DNA from: Candidatus Omnitrophus magneticus
GTDB taxonomy: Bacteria; Omnitrophota; Gorgyraeia; Tantalellales; Tantalellaceae
Reading direction: 5' to 3'
NCBI GenBank assembly: GCA_000954095.1
Contig: JYNY01000221.1
Span: 1 to 37,654, forward strand
Length of the DNA: 37,654 bases
Position numbers and translations under genes: made by a program. Positions 7,946 to 16,500 of this stretch are shown in pieces. The notes below the pieces were generated by a model. The model ran no database searches and was not told the DNA's origin. It saw nothing but the letters and a program-made list of their open reading frames with translations. Within the stretch, counting starts at the first letter, position 1. Every line of letters starts with the position of its first letter.

Positions 7946-8476
7946 ATGGATAAAATTATACAAGTGCCGTTTATAGGCGAAGAAATTTTAAAGCTCAATA
8001 CCGGAGAAAAAGTTTTATTAACCGGAACAATTTTAACCGCGCGAGACGCGGCGCACGCGCGAATGATAGATTTAATCAATAAAAAAGAGCCGGTGCCTAT
8101 AGATTTTAAAAATCAAGTTGTGTATTATTGCGGGCCCACACCCGCGTTAAAAGGCCGTGTTATCGGTTCATGCGGACCCACGACTTCTTCTCGTATGGAT
8201 AAATTTACTCCGGAACTTTTGAAACACGGATTAAAAGGCATGATTGGCAAGGGAAAGCGGAATGAAGAAGTAAGGCGCGCTATTAAAGAAAATAAGGCTA
8301 TTTATTTTGTAGCGCCTGCCGGAGCTGGAGCGTATTTATCAACACTAGTAAAATCCGCGCGTGTTATCGCGTTCGAAGACTTAGGGCCTGAAGCTATTTA
8401 TGAACTAAAAATAGAAAATTTTCCGGTTATTACCGCGATAGACACAAAGGGAAATGATATTTATAAAGAATTTTAA
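7946..8476 (+). CDS. class I fumarate hydratase, beta subunit
   Basis: This 176-residue protein is the C-terminal (beta) half of class I fumarase. Family motifs are TARDAAHARM (31-40), YCGPTPA (61-67), CGPTTSSRMD (76-85), a GMIGKG turn and FEDLGPEAIYEL. It should pair with the alpha subunit encoded at 5295-6146 to form the Fe-S hydro-lyase. It starts 18 bases after the AIPR gene, with only a distant GAGG as ribosome binding site, so it may depend on read-through from that gene. Substrate could be fumarate or tartrate; fumarate is the more common. Confidence 0.92.
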   Translation: MDKIIQVPFIGEEILKLNTGEKVLLTGTILTARDAAHARMIDLINKKEPVPIDFKNQVVYYCGPTPALKGRVIGSCGPTTSSRMDKFTPELLKHGLKGMIGKGKRNEEVRRAIKENKAIYFVAPAGAGAYLSTLVKSARVIAFEDLGPEAIYELKIENFPVITAIDTKGNDIYKEF

Positions 8477-8549
8477 ATTAATTTTATCGTTTATTTTGGG
8501 ATAGTTACATAAAATAGTTAAGGAGAAATACGGGGAGAAGGAGAGGCGT

Positions 8550-8766
8550 ATGAGGCATATGAGGCAACTAAGAAATATAGAGCATAACTCAATTTTTGCA
8601 ACATTTGGGAAGGAATGAGAAAGGATATTTTAAAGATTTTCAAGATATTTTTACGGAATTGAAATCAATGGATATTTCAAATTTGTTAAGAGAGCTAAAA
8701 AATGAAGGAAAAATTGTTTACAAAGGAAGCCGTAACGCTGGATATTGGCAATTGGCAAAAGCATAA
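8550..8766 (+). pseudogene. decayed small gene, winged-helix-like C-terminus
   Basis: An ATG at 8550 sits 6 bases after a good AAGGAG (8539-8544 region) but runs into a stop after 22 codons. A second frame, open from 8581 to the stop at 8764-8766, continues with plausible protein (DISNLLRELKNEGKIVYKG, then GYWQLAKA). One frameshift near 8605-8615 would join them into ~72 residues. The tail resembles the wing of a winged-helix DNA-binding domain. I cannot name the parent gene. The rest of the 470-base gap between fumarase beta and rph holds only AT-rich sequence and the hairpin at 8881. Confidence 0.35.
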
Positions 8767-8880
8767 AATACATTTAATTACATTTGTTTTTTATTATAAA
8801 AATTAGTAACTAGTTGAAAATCAATGGGATTTAGATGTTGAAATTACATTTAATCTGTTTTTATGATTTAGAATGTTAAT

Positions 8881-8903
8881 TTGTGCCGTCATTTGCGGCA
8901 CAA
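8881..8903. terminator. hairpin upstream of rph
   Basis: TTGTGCCG and CGGCACAA form a perfect 8-bp stem around a 7-base loop. It is followed on the plus strand by an imperfect T-rich stretch (TTATGTTTATT). It most likely ends transcription of the upstream genes, which would make rph the start of a new unit. A regulatory role in the rph leader is also possible. Confidence 0.45.
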
Positions 8904-8947
8904 TTATGTTTATTAAAAAATTAAATACATAAAATAAGAGGTAACAC

Positions 8948-9673
8948 ATGAGATCTGACGGAAGATTGTTTAATGAGTTGCGTAAAATTACAGTGACCCC
9001 GAATTATTTGAAACACGCGGAAGGGTCGTGTTTGATTGAGTTCGGAGACACAAAGGTTCTTTGTTCAGCAAGCGTTGATAATGTTGTTCCGCAATTTTTG
9101 AAAGGGCAGGGGAAAGGATGGGTATCATCTGAATACGGGATGATTCCTCGTTCATGTTTAGTGAGAGTCCCAAGAGAAGCCACTAAGGGGCAGAAGACTG
9201 GGAGAACTCATGAAATACAGCGCCTTATAGGGAGGTCAATGAGAATGGCTTGCGACGTAGACGCGCTTGGAGAGCGCACTATTTGGCTTGACTGTGATGT
9301 TATTCAGGCGGATGGCGGAACCCGTTGCGCGAGTATTACTGGTAGTTTTATCGCGTTAATGCTGGCTCTAGAAAAAATGCGGAAAGATAAAATTTTAAAA
9401 ACTATTCCATTTAAAAGTTTTATATCCGCTGTCAGCGTGGGAATGGTTGATGGAGAGCCTCGTTTGGATTTAAGTTATGAAGAAGATTCTAAGGCTGAAG
9501 TTGATTTTAATGTTGTAATGAGCGATGCTAAAAAATTTGTTGAAATACAGGGAACATCTGAAGCGGAACCATTCAGCCGTCAAGACATGGACGCGATGCT
9601 TGATCTTGCCCGGCGCGGGATTGAAGAATTAATTAAGATACAAGAAGGAATATTGGGAGGCGTGATAAAATAA
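8948..9673 (+). CDS. rph: ribonuclease PH
   Basis: This phosphorolytic 3'-5' exoribonuclease trims tRNA 3' ends, acting as a hexamer in the cytoplasm. At 241 residues it has the standard length. It opens with the family motif MRSDGR and contains GKGWVSSEYGMIPRS, the arginine-rich GRTHEIQRLIGRSMR stretch and DCDVIQADGGTR, which together form the phosphate and RNA site. AGAGGT lies 6-11 bases before the ATG. Its stop codon overlaps the rdgB start by one base (TAATG), a common and conserved pairing. The tRNAs in this window already encode CCA, so RNase PH would trim precursors down to that end. Confidence 0.97.
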   Translation: MRSDGRLFNELRKITVTPNYLKHAEGSCLIEFGDTKVLCSASVDNVVPQFLKGQGKGWVSSEYGMIPRSCLVRVPREATKGQKTGRTHEIQRLIGRSMRMACDVDALGERTIWLDCDVIQADGGTRCASITGSFIALMLALEKMRKDKILKTIPFKSFISAVSVGMVDGEPRLDLSYEEDSKAEVDFNVVMSDAKKFVEIQGTSEAEPFSRQDMDAMLDLARRGIEELIKIQEGILGGVIK

Positions 9674-10269
9674 TGAATATACTTGTCGCCACAGGGAATG
9701 AAAATAAAAGAAAAGAAATAGAGAGCATTTTGCAAGACATTAAAGATATTGTTATAATGAAGTATACTGATTTAAAAATACCACCGCCTAAAATTATTGA
9801 AGACGGGAAAACATTCAGGGAAAATGCTATAAAAAAATCCGTTACTGTGTCTAAATTTTTTTCAGGGTTAGTTATTGCGGATGATTCAGGCCTTGAGGTC
9901 GACGCGCTTTTAGGTAAGCCGGGTGTTCGTTCCGCCCGTTTTGCTAGGATAAACGCTACTGATGAAGAAAACAATAAAAAACTTTTGAATCTTATGGGAA
10001 AAATTGAGACAAATAAACGGAGCGCGCGGTTTGTCTGTTATCTAGCGCTATCAAAAAATGGTAAACTGCTCGAAACTTCGCAAGGAGAAATAGACGGCAG
10101 TATTCTTACGGCTCCGAAAGGCCAAAAAGGCTTTGGGTATGATCCGTTATTTGTGCCTAATGGATATGAAAAAACTTTTGCTGAAATGGGGACGGCGTTA
10201 AAAAATAAAATTAGCCATCGTTCGCAGGCGTTAAAGAATATTAAACCGCTTATTTTTAAATATATTTAG
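9673..10269 (+). CDS. rdgB: RdgB/HAM1 non-canonical purine NTP pyrophosphatase
   Basis: The enzyme hydrolyses dITP, ITP and XTP to the monophosphate and pyrophosphate, keeping deaminated purines out of DNA and RNA. The 198 residues show all family blocks: ILVATGNENKRKE (3-15), ADDSGLEVDALLGKPGVRSAR (from 69, with D70/D71), GFGYDPLF (153-160) and SHR (181-183). It overlaps rph by one base and is surely co-transcribed. The 57-base gap to lptF contains a GGAGTG ribosome binding site for that gene. Confidence 0.96.
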   Translation: MNILVATGNENKRKEIESILQDIKDIVIMKYTDLKIPPPKIIEDGKTFRENAIKKSVTVSKFFSGLVIADDSGLEVDALLGKPGVRSARFARINATDEENNKKLLNLMGKIETNKRSARFVCYLALSKNGKLLETSQGEIDGSILTAPKGQKGFGYDPLFVPNGYEKTFAEMGTALKNKISHRSQALKNIKPLIFKYI

Positions 10270-10326
10270 TGCCAAATGTTTTTATCAAATTTTCCGCGTG
10301 CCGCGTGATTTATGGAGTGATTTTTT

Positions 10327-11421
10327 ATGAGAATTATTAATAAATATTTATTGAAAGAATTGGCAGGCCCTTTTTTAGGGGCGCTTATAGTATCCACGTT
10401 TATTTTAGCGGCGGGGAATATTGTTCAAACTATTGATCTCGTCGTTAATAAAGGCGTGTCAGCGTTGGATGTGATTAAAATATTTATATATTTTTTACCG
10501 TATGTTTTAATTTTTACTATTCCTATTTCAGTTTTATCCGCGGTTTTATTAGGTTTTGGGCGGCTTTCAGGCGATAATGAAATTACAGCGTTACGTACTA
10601 GCGGCATAGGGTTCTTTCATGTAATAGCGCCTGTTCTAGTAAGCGGAATAATTGTGACGCTTTTCAATATACCTCTTAACGATAAACTCCTTCCGCAGGC
10701 TGAATTTAACGCGAGGAAACTTATAAAGAGTATTGGGATAAAGCATCCAACCGCTCTTTTTGAACCGGGTGTTTTTATAAAACAGTTTGAGAATTATATT
10801 GTTTTTGTCCATTCAATAAAAGATAACAAATTATATAACATTCATATTTATCAGCCCAGTACTAAAGGCCCGACGCGTAGCATAATCGCTGAACGCGGCG
10901 AGATTGTCTCTATTTCAGGCGGAGCGAGCGTGGAATTAAAACTTGAAAATGGAAGCGCGGATGAAATATCTCCTGATAATCCTGATGAATATTATAAAAT
11001 TTCGTTTAAGGAATATCATATGCGGCTCGATGTTGATAAAACTGTCGATACAAGAAATATAGGGAAAAAGACGCGCGAAAAAAATATAAAAGAGCTTAAA
11101 TTAGATATAAAAGAAGTGAGAAAAAACGGTGGTAAAGACACGGTTTTTCTTATAGAGATTCATAAAAAAATCGCACTTGCGGCATCAAATTTTGTTTTTG
11201 TGCTTTTAGGGATACCGCTCGCGGTTACGACTCATAGGCGTGAAAAGTTTGTCGGGTTTGGTATAGCTATGGGGCTTTTTCTTTTGTATTGGGGCATAAT
11301 GCTTACAGGAATAGCATTTTCTATTCGCGGTATTTTACCGCCTTGGCTTGGAGTGTGGTCAGGAAATGTAATACTCGGATGTGTCGCGTTAAAACTAATG
11401 AGAGGGATTGTTAATAGATAG
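10327..11421 (+). CDS. lptF: LPS export permease, LptF/LptG family (first of pair)
   Basis: This inner-membrane permease belongs to the LptB2FG ABC transporter, which extracts lipopolysaccharide and feeds it to the periplasmic bridge. The 364-residue protein has the YjgP/YjgQ layout: three N-terminal membrane segments (about 12-32, 50-75 and 97-120), a periplasmic beta-jellyroll (about 125-260), and three C-terminal segments (about 278-300, 305-325 and 333-355). It opens with the typical MRIINKYLLKELAGPF. It is followed 54 bases later by a second permease of the same family. Assignment of F versus G rests on gene order only. The ATPase LptB is not in the window. Confidence 0.9.
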   Translation: MRIINKYLLKELAGPFLGALIVSTFILAAGNIVQTIDLVVNKGVSALDVIKIFIYFLPYVLIFTIPISVLSAVLLGFGRLSGDNEITALRTSGIGFFHVIAPVLVSGIIVTLFNIPLNDKLLPQAEFNARKLIKSIGIKHPTALFEPGVFIKQFENYIVFVHSIKDNKLYNIHIYQPSTKGPTRSIIAERGEIVSISGGASVELKLENGSADEISPDNPDEYYKISFKEYHMRLDVDKTVDTRNIGKKTREKNIKELKLDIKEVRKNGGKDTVFLIEIHKKIALAASNFVFVLLGIPLAVTTHRREKFVGFGIAMGLFLLYWGIMLTGIAFSIRGILPPWLGVWSGNVILGCVALKLMRGIVNR

Positions 11422-11475
11422 ATGAGTAGAACTTAAGGTCATGGCCGCTAAAAATAATAAATTAGGAAAAAACAT

Positions 11476-12567
11476 ATGAAAATACTCGAACGATATATGT
11501 GTAAAAGTTACGCTGTTACTTTTTTGTGCTGTATTCTTCTTCTTATGGTACTCGGCATTATAGGCGATATTTTAGGATTTTTGGATGATATTTTTAATAA
11601 GGGAATACCGCTTAACACTATCCTTCTTTTTTATTTATATTTTACACCGTTCGCTTTTGTTAACATGGTGCCATTCGCGGCGCTTTTAAGCGCGATTTTT
11701 GTTTTTAATAATATGAGTAAACACCATGAAATTTCAGCGATAATCACGAGCGGAATAAGTTTATGGAATGTTATGAAGCCTGTATTAATGGTGACTATTA
11801 TGTTTTGCCTTGGAACGTTTCTGGTTAATGAATATTTTGTTCCTGTTTCCACGGAACGGGCGGCATACATAAGGCAGTATAAACTTGAAGCGGGAGATAT
11901 CGGTAAAAAACATATTGTGCCGAATCTTTCAGTTTATGGTAAAGGCAATATTATAATTTATGCTAAAGAATATTATCCTGATGAAAAAAAGATGGTAGAT
12001 ATAATAATTCAAAAATTATCCGAGGATAAACATGTCCTGTCTAAAATTAATGCCGGTAGCGCTCTTTGGGATAAAGCTTCAGAAAATTGGATAGGTAAGA
12101 ATGTTATTATATCTGATCCTAATAAAACAGGCAAAGAAGCCTTAGATTCTGAATATTATGATGCAAAAGTTTTGCCTATTCTTGAACATCCAAGCTCTTT
12201 TTTGAATACACAATGGGATCCGCGTCTTATGGGGTATAAACAAGTGAGAGATTATATAAAACTTATGAATTATGATAATCCCGCCATAGAAAGAAGGCTT
12301 ATGGTCGAGTTTAATTATAAATTTGCTTTCCCATTCACCGCGTTGATTGTAGTTTTCACTGGGATTCCGCTTTCAATAGCTACTGGCAGAACAAATGCTT
12401 TAATAGGCATGGCAAAGGGGATGAGCGTTGTAATGCTTTATTTGCCAATATCTGCTTTTTTTCTCGCGCTTGGGAAAAAAGGCGTTATCGAGCCTTTTAT
12501 ATCAGCTCATCTGGCAAATGTTATTTTTATTAGTTGGGGCATATGGCTGGTAAATAAGAGAAGTTGA
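11476..12567 (+). CDS. lptG: LPS export permease, LptF/LptG family (second of pair)
   Basis: This is the partner permease of the gene before it, 363 residues with the same three-plus-three membrane segment pattern around a periplasmic jellyroll domain. It opens with MKILERYMCKSYAVTF. N-terminal membrane segments lie near 15-35, 50-75 and 100-120, and C-terminal ones near 275-355. A weak AGGAAA precedes the ATG. With LptF it shows that the cell has an LPS-type outer membrane. About 110 bases of featureless DNA follow before the REP-like repeat cluster; no clear terminator is seen. F/G naming is by order and may be reversed. Confidence 0.9.
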   Translation: MKILERYMCKSYAVTFLCCILLLMVLGIIGDILGFLDDIFNKGIPLNTILLFYLYFTPFAFVNMVPFAALLSAIFVFNNMSKHHEISAIITSGISLWNVMKPVLMVTIMFCLGTFLVNEYFVPVSTERAAYIRQYKLEAGDIGKKHIVPNLSVYGKGNIIIYAKEYYPDEKKMVDIIIQKLSEDKHVLSKINAGSALWDKASENWIGKNVIISDPNKTGKEALDSEYYDAKVLPILEHPSSFLNTQWDPRLMGYKQVRDYIKLMNYDNPAIERRLMVEFNYKFAFPFTALIVVFTGIPLSIATGRTNALIGMAKGMSVVMLYLPISAFFLALGKKGVIEPFISAHLANVIFISWGIWLVNKRS

Positions 12568-12691
12568 CATAAAATTTTGGTAATCACTAAGCGGATGGTA
12601 ATTGCAAGCTTGATTATTAATGTTGTGATGTCTTAGGACGAGGAAGCTATATAGTTATAACCATTTCAAAAATATTATAAAACCCTTATGG

Positions 12692-12833
12692 ATTCCCGCT
12701 GTAGTTTACCCCGTGCCGTGACACGAAGCGGGAATGACAAAAAGAGAAGCGGAAATAACAATGTACTTCCATCCCGCTTTTCGCGGAAATAACAAAAATA
12801 TAAAAAGTGTCATTCCTGCGCAAGCAGGAATCC
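12692..12833. repeat. REP-like palindromic repeat, left flank of GIY-YIG gene
   Basis: This block holds three palindromes. The first (12692-12735) has arms ATTCCCGCT/AGCGGGAAT around an unusual 26-base loop. The second is an imperfect CCCGC...GCGGA pair near 12774-12789. The third is ATTCCTGC-GCAA-GCAGGAAT at 12812-12831. Bases ~12750-12833 are nearly identical to ~13190-13273 on the other side of the GIY-YIG gene, including the linker AAAAATATAAAAAGTG. Confidence 0.85.
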
Positions 12834-12852
12834 ATACGATTTTTTAAAATAA

Positions 12853-13143
12853 TTAACCCAATAATTCATTATACAAATCAATCCAATCAGGATTATTCTT
12901 TTCAATCAAATTAATTTTCCACTCTCGTTTCCATTTCTTAATCTGTTTTTCTTTCGTTATAGCGCTCTCTATATCCTCTGTCTCTTCAAAAAATACTAAT
13001 TGTTTTACGTTATATTTTTTTGTAAATCCTTCCACCAACCCTTCTTTATGCTGATAAACTCTTCCAATTAAATCATTAGTAACGCCAATATACAGTGTGC
13101 CGTTTCTTTTACTTGCCAATATATAAACATAATAAGATTTCAT
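12853..13143 (-). CDS. small GIY-YIG nuclease-domain protein
   Basis: This 96-residue single-domain protein belongs to the UPF0213/YhbQ-like branch of the GIY-YIG superfamily. The signature YYVYILASKRNGTLYIGVTN (4-23) holds the paired Tyr/Gly motifs, followed by R28 and H32 and ending in the family-typical KWKREWKINLI and NPDWIDLY. Such proteins are predicted endonucleases of unclear role. A GAGGG lies five bases before the ATG, at the edge of the flanking repeat, so the repeat border seems to supply the ribosome binding site. The gene is bracketed on both sides by near-identical palindromic repeats and points against lptG, which suggests it moved in with them. There is no sign of decay. Confidence 0.88.
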   Translation of the reverse strand: MKSYYVYILASKRNGTLYIGVTNDLIGRVYQHKEGLVEGFTKKYNVKQLVFFEETEDIESAITKEKQIKKWKREWKINLIEKNNPDWIDLYNELLG

Positions 13144-13150
13144 TAACCCT

Positions 13151-13486
13151 CATAGATTCCCGCTTTCGCGGGAATGACAGAAAGAGAAGCGGAAATAACA
13201 ATGTACTTCCTTCCCGCTTTTCGCGGAAATAACAAAAATATAAAAAGTGTCATTCCTGCGCAAGCAGGAATCCAGAAAAGGCTATAACACTCTTTTAAAA
13301 ATCTCGCACAACTCCCATGGATTCCCGCTTTCGCGGGAATGACAGAAAGAGAAGCGGGAATGACAATCTACTTCTAGCCCGCTTTCGCGGGAATGACAAT
13401 GTACTTCCATCCCGCGTTCACTGGAAATAACAAACTTGACAGATTTCCGCTATAATTCACCACGCGCCATGACACGGGGCGGAAAT
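13151..13486. repeat. REP-like palindromic repeats, right flank of GIY-YIG gene
   Basis: The block contains ATTCCCGC-TTTC-GCGGGAAT at 13156-13175 and again at 13321-13340, ATTCCTGC-GCAA-GCAGGAAT at 13252-13271, and degenerate copies near 13378-13396 and 13410-13429. It ends with a long-loop version (13443-13486) with arms ATTTCCGC/GCGGAAAT and a ~28-base loop. That loop resembles the one at 12701-12726 on the far side (shared GCC-TGACACG core), so the whole 12692-13486 cluster is bounded by the same rare variant. Confidence 0.85.
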
Positions 13487-13488
13487 AC

Positions 13489-13526
13489 AAAAAAATAGCA
13501 TGGGCGAAAAAATTTCGCCCATGCTA
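13489..13526 (-). terminator. strong intrinsic terminator of the 1783-residue gene
   Basis: On the minus strand a 14-bp perfect stem (TAGCATGGGCGAAA / TTTCGCCCATGCTA) closes a 3-base loop and is followed directly by seven T. It begins 8 bases after the stop codon of the giant gene. This is a textbook Rho-independent terminator and the best one in the window. Confidence 0.93.
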
Positions 13527-13533
13527 AAAAGAA

Positions 13534-16500
13534 TTACGCTGACCACATTACCTTGCGTCTCTGTTCTAACTGTTCTCTAGCGTCAAATGCCTTTATCGGC
13601 ATTGCTAATAATAATTTGTGCACAAGCTGTACCATCCATTGTAAAGAACTTATGACGCCTTCTTTTTCCTTAATTTCAGCAGGAACTGATTCAAACGGCA
13701 ACATATAATAAAGGTCTTCTACTGATACATTCTTATTTGTAAGTTGTGTCATCACTCTCTGCATATCTAAAGCTATTCCTTCTTTATCGCTTATACTTTT
13801 TACAGTAAGAAGAGATTGTAATATGCCGAGCGCTGAAACTTCTCTAGCAAAAAACCATCCGTTATTTCCTTTTTCTATCTCGCTTATATCCGGTAACGCC
13901 AATGTCCTGACGCTTGCCATAATCTCTTTAAATTCTTCGTTTGAAATATCTTGCGCTGAAGTAATATTAAGGTTTGTAGCGCCAAGTACTGGTGTCCTGC
14001 CATTTTTTATACTATTTTTAATTTTAGTTGTAACGGCGTTTTGGTCTAATCCCGCGCTATTACTGTAAGTATGGATATTGACCACATCATTTCCCAAAAG
14101 CGTATCAAAAAGTTTTTGTTCAGCTTTTTTAGAGCCTTCACCGGCACCTTTAATAAAAATTTCTTCAGGAAGTATAAGATCTATTTTGCTCTTCAAAATA
14201 GCCGGCAAATGTTTTTCTATCGCTGTATAAACAGCATAAACAATGCGTTCATTCTGAGATTTTTCATATTGTATTTCTATTTCAGCCGGCTCAGCGCTAT
14301 TTTTCTGTAATGTATACGCGAAAACGCCGTCTTTCATTGAAGAAATAACTATGCCGTTTCTATCTATAATTCCGTCTTTAGTTACTCGGATGACTTCTCC
14401 TGTTTTATACGCGCCTTGAGTCGCGCCGTCAGAACCCGTAATAAGAAGTTCACCGGAAATAACTTTTAGTAAATGGTCTCTTTCCCCTATAATTCGCGGA
14501 AGAGTTGCCGCAGAATAAATCGTAATTTTTTCATTCATGCCTCTCGCTCCAAAATATCCGGCATCTTCATGGCTAGAAACACTAGTCCCTGAGGCCTTTG
14601 ACACAGCTTCTTCACGTTGCCCCATATCCAATACAACTTTATGCTCTGACTCGGGCGCGTCAGTTGAAAATGGTTTATATTGCGTGTATATAACCGCGTC
14701 TTTTAAAGCTTTAATTGTGTATTTCCCAATAATAGCCGGCACCATTCTTTCTTCGCCTTGATTCATCTCATCAATAACTTTCCCGTTACTATTTATGATT
14801 TCAACCTTTCCTTCAGTAATAACTAATGAATGCTGACGGCCTTCCATTTGAGAATACATCTCAATAGTTTTTCCCGCGGGTATATTGTATCTTCCAGATT
14901 CAAACCCTTCTGCCTTCCCCATTAATTCATATTTAGCACTATCTTGCGTATAAAGGACTTCAGGATTAAAATAAACTTTAGATAAATCCGCTCGTTTTAA
15001 AAATCCGTATTTCTCTATCTTTTCGGCAATCTCCGCTACTTTGGCCTCGTCCAGAGTAAGCACATCTTTTTTGTCTCTCACTAATTTATCAGATATTAAA
15101 ATACGCGTGGCTTCTTCTTTTGTATGCTTACTTACTATATCTTTCACTCTATTGATTTCCCTCTCATTCAATTTTAACCTGTCATAGAAAGACAAAGTTC
15201 CTTTAGCGTCTTGAGTAGCGTTAACAGCCTTTACTTCATACACCTTTACTTTGCCGTAGGCGTGCGGCATACCTGCCGGAACTATAATTGCCTCTCCTTT
15301 TTTAAAGTCCACTTTGTTGAAAATACTCATATCACCGTCTTTAAGAGATTGTATGAACTCTTCAGTCGTGACATCTTTTTTAAGGCCAAGATACGCGTAA
15401 CCATCCTCAAGAGGAATAATCATTTCAGAGAATTCATGTATTTGAAGAGAAAGAGGTTTTGCTGAAACTAATAGTTTCGCTGTTATTCCGCTTTCCGCGC
15501 CAAACGCTTTCACATGGGCTTTTCCAAAAATTTCATCCTGATATAAAGAAAGATCATTTTCAGAAAGATTGCCGGCCGTGCCAAGGTCTATAATACCTGT
15601 TGTAACCCATCTTTCACCTATTACATCATCACTTGCTACACCGTATTGTCGCGCTAAGTTTATTTTTTCTTCTTGAGTATTAGCGCCCATTAATTCTAAA
15701 ATAAAATTCTCGCTAACAGGCTGTCCCCATGTGTAACCATGCGTGCCAGATCTAAAATACGGCGTAAATTTTAAAAGCCCGCCGTTCTTTATAATCTCTC
15801 CGAGCCTTACAAATTTCGCGTCTTTTTTGCCAACATTTTCTTCTGCCCCGGCAGAATAAATTCCGGGAGTATCTTGTGTTAACTGAAATAAAAACCTCGA
15901 ACCGCGTTCTTCTAATATTTTTTTCAATTTGTCTGTTTCTATTTTTGCCATAGGTAGCGATATGCTAAACAACCTACCATATTCAACATCGTTTAATAGA
16001 TTCCCAATAAACCCTCCGAATTCTATTATTCTATACGAGATCTCTAATCTTGCTAATTCTTCTGCTATATTCCTCTTATGCGCGAGAGTTTCTGCTTGTT
16101 TATACAAACTAATTTCATTGCCTAATATTATTCCGCTCTTTAATAATTCATCCTTATATTGTCTTTTTGTATTTTCTACTGTTTCAACAGTAACGCCTTT
16201 TCCCTTCATCAATTCCGCGACTTCAGGATATGTATAAAGGTTGTCATATACAGGAATATTACCTTTCCAGTCCTTCTCTCCATTACGGTCAATATCTGTT
16301 CTCATTACTATTCTGCCCGCCTTGGGATGAAAAATATTAGCTATTATTTGTCCTTCTTTGACGTATGTTTCTTTTGAAACAACGTTATATACTAATCCGC
16401 CTGTCGCATGTAACTCTATAACCGTACTTCCAATAATTATCGCGTTTTTAGCAAATACATTCTTTAATTCGCTATTAATCACCACGCAATTTTCTAATCT

